Shown: positions 1 to 64,000 of the stretch, piece after piece
Position numbering within the stretch: position 1 is the first letter of the stretch
How the letters are laid out: each line of letters opens with the position of its first letter
Source of the DNA: Cepaea nemoralis
Taxonomy: Eukaryota > Mollusca > Gastropoda > Stylommatophora > Helicidae
Assembly: GCA_014155875.1 (NCBI GenBank)
Contig: JACEFZ010011719.1
Coordinates: forward strand, 151,501-215,500
DNA: 64,000 bases
Direction of reading: 5' to 3'
Position numbers and translations under genes: made by a program
The notes under the pieces: generated by a model
Seen by the model: only the letters and a program-made list of their open reading frames with translations
Databases searched by the model: none
What the model was told of the DNA's origin: nothing

Positions 1-1240
1 GTTGGTCTCCCTTGAAATTAATATCAATTAATAGGGGATTTCCCTAGAAACGTAGTGCGGGGCGGAGCTATTCTAGTTATTTATAGAACAATCTAGAATG
101 TTCCCTCAAGTGCGTACGTGGGAAATAGCTCTAAGTTCACGAGTGCTTCAGGCAGCACGGGTTGGTGGAACTTATCGTGACTCTGGTTTTCTTCATGAAT
201 CATGAAAGTCACGCGGCCCGTGTAGGCGAGTGGAAGGCGCACTGACATTGTCGTGGTCAGTCGCCCACCAAATCTCAGCGTGAACAGATCGCAGCCAACA
301 GGCTGATGTAATTTTGATGTCAATATTCGCGGCCAGTGCGGACATCTGCAGTCAAGGTTGTGATTCTTCAATCACAGGTTAGTTGAATACTTATTCTATT
401 ATTTAATTGTTGTCGTGATGCCGTGCTGAGTTCCCGGAATGAATTAATTGCCGTCGCAAAATTGAGTTATCCGTTACAGTTGGCGGTTGCATATTTAAGT
501 AGGCTTTATCGATCAGCGATGTAATGTGTTACCTGACGGAACAAGCCGTATTCCACAGCGAGTGGTGTGTAAATAAAATAGGCCGAACGATGTGCTTTAC
601 AGTGTGTAGCAGTTACTGGTTTGGTTTATTAATTACGCAGGCAAGGCGACAGTTTGTCAGTCATTACATCAACATGCATGACGCTGTAAATGATAAGGTG
701 GAGCTTATTATTAAAGATGTTGAATGTGCTTCGTGACATTAGAATTGTAACTTAATTGTTCTATCAGTGGTGGTGATTTTTCGAGGAATCAAGGTGAGAT
801 CAGCAGTGGTGTATTTGCTGTGTGCAGATAGCCGTGTTATTCCGCGTAAGCCGAATGGTGTTGCATCGGATAGGATAACAGTTGATAGAAGGTATTCATG
901 ATACTATAGTTACTGCTTGTTGTCATGTCCGTCCGCTATGATGACCGTGCAGGTTCCATCTTACGTTTGTCTAGGCAGCGGGAGGTAGGCCGGTACCCCC
1001 AACCCGATAGGTAATAGGTCCGACCCAATGCGATCGTGCAGATCCGAAGAGTGAACATACCCGATCGAGGGTGAATGCGGCACTCCGTAATTCGAGGCCG
1101 TGGTGTCTAGATAGATCGAGGTTTGAACCTAACCGTTTCTGTCTCTAATATTCTACTCTTCTGGAACCCTGACTCGGTTCATGGAGTACTTGGAGTACTG
1201 CCGTGAAGTAGTAGTATATGAGAAGAATAATCCCCCCCCA
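1..1240. other. Non-coding, no recognised gene
   Basis: No reading frame here resembles a known protein; the short frames at 93-371 (minus) and 524-736 (plus) look random. Around 1085-1145 there is a tRNA-like stretch with a B-box-like GGTTTGAACC, possibly a SINE remnant. A TATA-like ATATTTAAG occurs near 490 but no transcript can be attached to it. Confidence 0.5.
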
Positions 1241-1289
1241 AAAAGGTGGAGTCAAAGTTTGGTAGTGGAGTCTGGAGGTTTGCTACATT

Positions 1290-2860
1290 GGATGACGTGA
1301 CTTAAGTCGTCACGGGACAAGGTACACGGGACCCACAGTAGCTGTGGGAAAGTGTAATGGTGGATGGCCACCACAGCTGTGCTCGACCGGCACAGGTATG
1401 ACTGACCTGAAAGATAGTCAGTGAATACAAGGGCAACTCAGGATCTGGGGCAGGGATCCCAGACCTGACACTATGGCTGTGATATGATTTTGTTATTTAA
1501 GTGTAACAAGTCATGAGTTCTCCTTGGTTAATGCTATAGTAATGAATTATCAGGAGTATAATTCATTATGGGCATATAGTTATTAATGTGTGTAATTGAT
1601 CAGTCCATGGGTTAAGGGATTGATGAATTGATGAGTCTGTCAGGAAGGAGATGTCCGGCTGGACACCTTCTCGATACAGTAATCCCTACACTGAAAGGAA
1701 AGTAAGTGTATATGTTGATTGATGATGGAAGATGAAACCGGATTGGACTGGCACCAGGCGAAGGATGCTTGACAGAGTCATACAGTCGACTCTGGTGCTA
1801 GGGGTTATATGTAGCCCAGAAGTGTTACTTGACTGAACAGGTGTGCTATTGCTTTTTCTACCATCATTATGCCTATATATTATAGTGACTAAGTAGATCT
1901 ATGATGTGATGATTTCATACTCATGTTGGTAGACATGAGGAATGTCTGAGAGGCAGGTGACGGGGTGGAGATGCTAGGTAGTCTTTGTTGTAGTTGAGTA
2001 CTCACACCAACCTCTCCGTGTTTCAGGATCTGTTATTACTATACAGAAGAAGATTCAAGAGCTTCACCATGAGCTCTATGGGCCCACTCATTCCAGTGCC
2101 TATCCAGAAGTTGATTGAGGCCATACTGGGAGTGGTCGTCTGATTCTGCGAGATCAATGTTGGAAGGAGCTGAGTGCTGAATAAGTCGGTAGGTCTAGGT
2201 TAGGACCTCCGTCAAGAGTCCGACGAGTGTCATCCGATCCTGAGAGGATCCAACACTGAAACGTCTGGTGATTCTAGCCAGTGAAGCACTGGTGACATTC
2301 AACCTCAGTGTAAACCTTGGTGATTGCAAGGTCAGGAACTTTCAAGTTGAGCAGAGTGATCATTGTTACCGGTCACCATGACCTGTGTTATATGCTTCTG
2401 GCCCGGCTGGGTTATGGGACACCATGTATCAATTGATGCTTAAATAGTGTTTCTACATTGGTTACCTTTATGAAGCCAACATGTGGTCCAGTGACCTAGG
2501 ACATTGATTACAACATTGGTGGGAACACCAGAGTGACATGTTTGTTAAGGTAGGGAGCTACCTCATGCCAATGTGATGAACTGTTGACAATGTTTGTTAA
2601 GGTAGGGAGCTACCTCATGCCGTCGTGATGAACTGTTGACAGTGTATGCTAGGTTGTGATTACTACCCATTGATCAGGGTAGTTACATGATACTGTGTGA
2701 AGATCTATTTGTCCAAGGACATGGAAATAAGGTGAAGTGTTTAGTCACCTGATAGACTTTACCAGTGACATTGTGTGTTCAGTGTGGAGCAACCGCTCAT
2801 TGTGTAGGTGACATATCAGTGTGTGGGTCACTTATGAGATAGAAGAGTGACCTGGCTCTT
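1290..2860. other. Hairpin-dense non-coding region
   Basis: No coding potential is seen. The stretch holds at least fifteen short perfect stem-loops. Examples: CCCACAG/CTGTGGG (1332-1348), ACTGAC/GTCAGT (1401-1422), TCTGGG/CCCAGA (1444-1463), AATGAATTAT/ATAATTCATT (1541-1567), GCACCAG/CTGGTGC (1751-1798) enclosing CAGAGTC/GACTCTG (1773-1794), CTCATGT/ACATGAG (1920-1939), CCAGTG/CACTGG (2278-2292), AGGTAG/CTACCT (in both copies of the 2538-2642 duplication), CTACCC/GGGTAG (about 2663-2685) and GGTCACTT/AAGAGTGACC (about 2826-2853). The same texture occurs in the terminal regions of the LTR element at 9.9-10.4 kb, so this may be part of a decayed relative. That is inference. Confidence 0.55.
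2538..2642 (+). repeat. Tandem duplication, about 53 bp x 2
   Basis: Two adjacent near-identical copies begin TGTTTGTTAAGGTAGGGAGC and end GATGAACTGTTGACA. They differ mainly at CAATG versus CGTCG. Each copy carries the perfect stem-loop AGGTAG-GGAG-CTACCT. Confidence 0.85.
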
Positions 2861-2879
2861 GTGTAGTTTTGATACGGTG

Positions 2880-3480
2880 CTACATGTACTTTTTCGGCAA
2901 GTGGGAGACCGCTAATGTTCTAGGGTCGGCCCAGACTTCATCAGGAGTGTGACGAGTGAAATAGTACGACAGCAAGGAAGGATCCTTGTTCTTCGGTGCA
3001 GTGTCAGTCAGGCAGTGGTACTGCGCTTGATCAGCCCGTGATTGGTTCTCTGTGTGAAGAGGGAACTTTGGAGAGGCAGCAGACCTTGGAGTTCCAGTCC
3101 ACTGGAGGAGCCTGGGTGAGTCGCTACCACGACTGGACAACCGCACGAGCTATCGTCCGCCTCCATGATGAGAATACTCATCTGCATCTTTGATCTTGTA
3201 CATAGTTCTTCTAGTCTGGCTTTCAGCCATCCTTCTCTGTGTTGTGGTTGACGTAGTTCAGAATTAAATTTTTGTTCTCTTAGCTATGACTTTGTGCAGT
3301 GATATGACTGGTGTCTGGTCCGAGCCCCCTTGGGGTTTGGAACCCTAGGTGAGGGAGGGGAGGTTAAGCTGTCCCGGCTTGTGTGGGGCCTGGTAGATGT
3401 AGAGTGCTATTGAGGTGGTTGGAGCAAAGGCAGGGGATAGTATCTATCGTGGCAAACCAGACCAAGCCCCGGCGGTCTTG
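2880..3480. other. Non-coding; purine tract near 3352
   Basis: No protein is recognised. A purine run GAGGGAGGGGAGG at about 3351-3363 resembles an LTR-element polypurine tract and follows the hairpin-dense region. No matching LTR could be paired with it, so this stays a suggestion. Confidence 0.3.
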
Positions 3481-3486
3481 TCACAC

Positions 3487-3643
3487 CATCCCTGCCTGCA
3501 TTCAGCCCTACCGGCCACCCATCCCTGCCTGCATTCAGCCCTACCGGCCACCCATCCCTGCCTGCATTCAGCCCTACCGGCCACCCAGCCCTGCCTGCAT
3601 TCAGCCCTACCGGCCACCCATCCCTGCCTGCATTCAGCCCTAC
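3487..3643 (+). repeat. 33-bp minisatellite, about 4.8 copies
   Basis: The unit CATCCCTGCCTGCATTCAGC plus CCTACCGGCCACC recurs at 3487, 3520, 3553, 3586 and 3619 with almost no divergence. Because 33 is divisible by three, several frames stay open across it; none looks like a gene. Confidence 0.93.
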
Positions 3644-3750
3644 AACATGCCACGGCCCTATGCCGGCTCTGTGGCGACCGCATTCAAAACACAGCTACGG
3701 GCGATTTGGCAGCAGATTGCCTTGCGTTGATATTCACACAATGGTATGAA

Positions 3751-3972
3751 TGTCTGTATTGTACAGTTACATGATTGTCTGTATTGTACAGTTGCATGAT
3801 TGTCTGTATTGTACAGTTACATGATTGTCTGTATTGTACAGTTACATGATTGTCTGTATTGTACAGTTACATGATTGTCTGTATTGTACAGTTACATGAT
3901 TGTCTGTATTGTACAGTTACATGATTGTCTGTATTGTACAGATACATGATTGTCTGTATTGTACAGTTACAA
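3751..3972 (+). repeat. 25-bp minisatellite, about 9 copies
   Basis: The unit TGTCTGTATTGTACAGTTAC plus ATGAT is repeated head to tail with very few changes (for example GTTGC for GTTAC, GATAC for GTTAC). It contains the palindrome-like TGTATTGTACA. Confidence 0.93.
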
Positions 3973-4736
3973 TTGTCTACGGGATTCAGCAACCAACCTC
4001 ATGACAAACCTCCCCATCACCTCTTACGACACGTACGTGATGTTAAATTGTTGCTATTATTTCCCACTGTTATGGACCTCTCAGCACACCATGGCAAACC
4101 ACATTCCTGTCGTACTCCTAGCTTTATTAGTTCACAACTGCCCTCTTTATTTCCCGTTTTAACTGGAAATATATATCTGTGTAAGAAAGGTATAATATAC
4201 GAATATAAACATATAGCAATCAGCTGCACGAAACCGTATTTGCGTTCATGGAATGTCAAAATAATACAGGTAATAAAGAAGTGTTTCCGAGATGGGAGAC
4301 AAAGTGTTCAGATATGGACGCGCTCACTCTTAACACGCCAGGTAGCTTTTGAGACACATACCAGATCTAACACGTGCACTTTAAGCCTGTTTTCTCTGCC
4401 ACGTAACGTGAGTACATGACATTATAACTTCAGCCTGAAATCATCGAGGTTGCTAGGAAACCTTCTATGAAACATATTAGCATTTTTAAGCTTGTTATAT
4501 AATATCACTTAGGCATGTGTGATCATAGGCACCGTTCTGGCATTTACAGCATCGCTTATCGAATGTATTAGTGACAGGTGTTCATACTTTCTGCCTGGTT
4601 CAAATTCCCGAGTTAAAATTCTGTTATCGCCTTCGTCATCTATTCAGTTTATGGCTTAGTTATATTTCATCTTACCTTGATAATTGTTGTGTACATATTT
4701 GTAGAGCTTTCGTGGTAGGATACATGAAGGGAGCAA
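3973..4736. other. Non-coding, nothing recognised
   Basis: A 164-codon plus-strand frame crosses this stretch, but its sequence has no recognisable domain and it starts inside the 25-bp minisatellite. Confidence 0.5.
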
Positions 4737-5028
4737 CGTAGGTAGGTTGGTAGGTAAGGTAGTAGATACGTGGGTAGGTAGGTAGGTGGGTGGGTAAGGT
4801 AGAAGGTAGGTAGGTAGGTAATGTAATAGTTATGTGGGTAGATAGGTAGGTAAGATAGTAGGTAGGTAGGTAGGTAGGTAGGTAGGTAGGCAGGTAGGTA
4901 GGTAGATAGGCAGGTAAGTAAGGTAGTTGGGAGGTGCATTAGTTGGTAGGCAGATCTGTTGGTCGCTATGATAGGTAGTTATGCATGTAGGTAGGTTGGC
5001 TGGTCGGTCAGTCAGCAGGTAGGGGGTT

Positions 5029-5100
<72 letters not shown>

Positions 5101-5190
5101 CCTATCTAGGTCGGTAGGCACGTAGGTAGGCAAGCAGGCAGGCTGGTAGGTACATAAGCAGGTAGGTAGCCGGGTAGGTAGGCTGGGGAT
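4737..5190 (+). repeat. (GGTA)n tetranucleotide array with (AT)n core
   Basis: GGTA/GTAG repeats with point changes run from 4737 to about 5032. A nearly pure (AT)n run follows at 5033-5099, then diverged GTAG repeats to about 5190. Confidence 0.9.
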
Positions 5191-5212
5191 CAGGTAGATA
5201 TGATCGAGCTAT

Positions 5213-5440
5213 TGTGTAATGTATTTGCATGTCCTTTACAGGACGTCACATTCAACCCCGGCATTGTTGGCTGTTTGTGATTTACTAGACATTGATAGTT
5301 CAGTAGTTTGCCGTTGCTTTCTGAACTACCGACGCTCATACCTTGGAAATCAACGTAAGTTTGTCTGCTTCTAAATCGCCGCGGCTGTGAAAAGCGATCA
5401 CTGATCCGAAGCCACAGCATCAGCTTGTGTATATGTGTCA
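5213..5440 (-). repeat. SINE-like interspersed repeat
   Basis: It contains the stretch TTTGCCGTTGCTTTCTGAAC preceded by GTCCTTTACAGGAC. The same order is seen near 36.1, 47.45, 53.9 and 58.6 kb, and in reverse complement near 27.85 kb. Read on the minus strand it carries the shared core CAGAAAGCAA-GGCAAACT. The copies differ in age and length. Family name not known to me. Confidence 0.6.
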
Positions 5441-5461
5441 ATAAATAAAGCTTGACGCTTC

Positions 5462-5815
5462 TTCGGAATCTGTCGTCTGTCATCTTTCATAATTCATCTG
5501 CGATCTGCCATATATCATTTGTCATTTTTCATCTGTCACCTGTTATAATCCATCTTTCTTCTGTCATAATGCTCCTTCATCTATCATACGTCATCTTGCA
5601 TCTGTTATTTGTAATATTTCATCTGTCATCTTTCATCTATCATAATTCATGTGTCATCTGTCATCATGTATCTGTCATCTGTCATCTCTCATTTGTCATT
5701 TGTCATAATCCATCTGTCATCTGTCATTGTTCATCTTTCATCTTGCATCTGTCATCTTTCATCTGCCAATTTGCATCTGTCATCTTTCATCTGTCATCTT
5801 TCTGTTCAACATCCT
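5462..5815 (+). repeat. CATCTGTCAT-type degenerate short repeat
   Basis: Units of 10-14 bases built from CATCTGTCAT, CATCTTTCAT and ATAATTCAT are repeated. The hydrophobic frames over it are repeat artefacts. Confidence 0.85.
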
Positions 5816-6230
5816 CATGATCTTCATCTCCCCTGTCCCCAATGTTCTTCTCCTCCCAATGTTATTCCTCCTTTTCCACACAAATTACTATTTTAATCAT
5901 CCCTCTTATACCTACATTCCACTTTCCTATTCCTCTCTTTCCTCCACTTTTACCCTCAAATATTCCCTCTCTTTCCACCCTCTCCTACTACTACTCTGTC
6001 TCCTTTTTCCCTTGTTTGTTTTTTCTTATGCAACAATTCAATTTTGCCCAAAAATTATCCCTCCCCCCCCCCCCGCCGCCTTCTCTTCCTACCCTTACCT
6101 CTCCATCCTATGCTCCCACCTTTTCAACCTTACTCTCTTGCTAGTCTTCTTTTTTCTTTTCTTTCTTATTCTTACCCATATTTTTTTCTCTCTCCGACAT
6201 CTTCGCTGCCTCCTACTCACAACGCCATCA
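5816..6230 (+). repeat. Pyrimidine-rich low-complexity tract
   Basis: A long C/T-rich stretch, including a C run at about 6061-6074. No gene. Confidence 0.8.
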
Positions 6231-6720
6231 GCCAGAACATATGTAAATAAGGCAGCAGTCAACCCGTTGTGGCACCAAGCTGCCCCACAGTGCAACCAGA
6301 ATAGACTAACAGTTTGTTATCTTCCCCCAGAATAGCATTTATTTACATTCACGACGGAGATCGACCGTTGCATGCCCTCACACGTTTTCCATTGTTCACA
6401 ACTGAAACCGCACTAAACTCATCAGGACATGGAACTGCGCTGTAACAATCCTATCCCGACACAACTACGTCATTAACAATCGTATATCGACACAATTACG
6501 ACATTGATGATCAAATCTTACTCGCGTCTGCTCATTTGCTATTCTCTGACAGTGGTTCTCCAACCGTGTTTCCTTCTTGGTTCTATTGTAGATGTATTGA
6601 CTTGTGTAAACTTCTCGTCCAAATAAATTAACATGTTTATAATAGAAAATAAAAACAGTTAAGTACGCGTAACTCCTGCGAAAACTTGAGAGATAATAAA
6701 GACAGACACAGCGTACATAC
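6231..6720. other. Non-coding (intron or 3' side of receptor gene)
   Basis: No protein or repeat is recognised. If the exon at 6721-6877 belongs to the glutamate receptor, this is the intron after it. Confidence 0.4.

Positions 6721-64000
<57,280 letters not shown>

Noticed and set aside
93..371. 92-codon minus-strand frame as an additional receptor exon
   Set aside because: No similarity to any iGluR part and no convincing splice sites.
3342..3400. A 3' LTR starting after the purine tract near 3352
   Set aside because: No second LTR copy or TG...CA pair could be found in the window.

Overview
The window is eukaryotic DNA from an invertebrate animal. It is intron-rich and saturated with microsatellites, minisatellites and transposon relics. 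The RTE-like and RNase-H-bearing LINE relics, hAT, Ty3/gypsy and mariner pieces and abundant TGTC/GGAT/GGTA simple repeats suggest a lophotrochozoan, most likely a mollusc. That is inference; no marker in the window fixes the species.

One host gene dominates. On the minus strand, from the right edge to about 6.7 kb, I recognise fourteen exons of an ionotropic glutamate receptor. They run in the order: amino-terminal domain, ligand-binding half S1, M1/pore, M3, ligand-binding half S2, M4. The exon phases agree at every junction. It looks closest to the delta (GluD)/NMDA side of the family, with an IWD motif at the ligand-carboxylate position and FLTIT after M3. Its pore has an unusual genomically encoded Arg at the Q/R site. 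The 5' start lies beyond 64000 and the 3' end below 6721.

The introns hold the rest. A complete 8.2 kb Ty3/gypsy LTR retrotransposon (9496-17689, minus strand) has nearly identical 0.62 kb LTRs, a CTCCA target duplication, a tRNA-Leu-type primer site and one 1234-residue Gag-Pol. This polyprotein has PR, an integrase-type GPF module, RT and RNase H, but no integrase catalytic core. A decayed hAT element lies at 31165-33922. LINE relics lie at 7.3-8.0, 17.9-20.1, 24.0, 25.5-27.6, 28.8, 37.6, 38.2-40.9, 42.9-43.6, 45.3, 53.2-53.9, 55.5-56.1 and 62.1 kb. Mariner pieces are at 42.1-42.9 kb, a 28S rDNA pseudogene at 49.2-49.8 kb, and several tRNA-like SINEs are scattered through the window.

Satellites occupy much of the window: a 20-bp array (21.9-23.5 kb), an 18-bp array (49.9-52.9 kb), a 42-bp array (58.8-61.0 kb), a 54-bp array (61.1-62.1 kb) and many smaller ones. 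The very long ORFs over the 18-, 42- and 54-bp arrays are artefacts of periods divisible by three.

The most interesting patterns are: (1) tandem repeats that start at, or include, the splice sites of the receptor gene, with the AG or GT signal destroyed in most of the extra copies; (2) a 1.6 kb stretch at 1.29-2.86 kb packed with short perfect hairpins, a texture also seen in the LTR and 3' region of the retrotransposon; (3) the integrase-core-less but open polyprotein; (4) the Arg-pore receptor.
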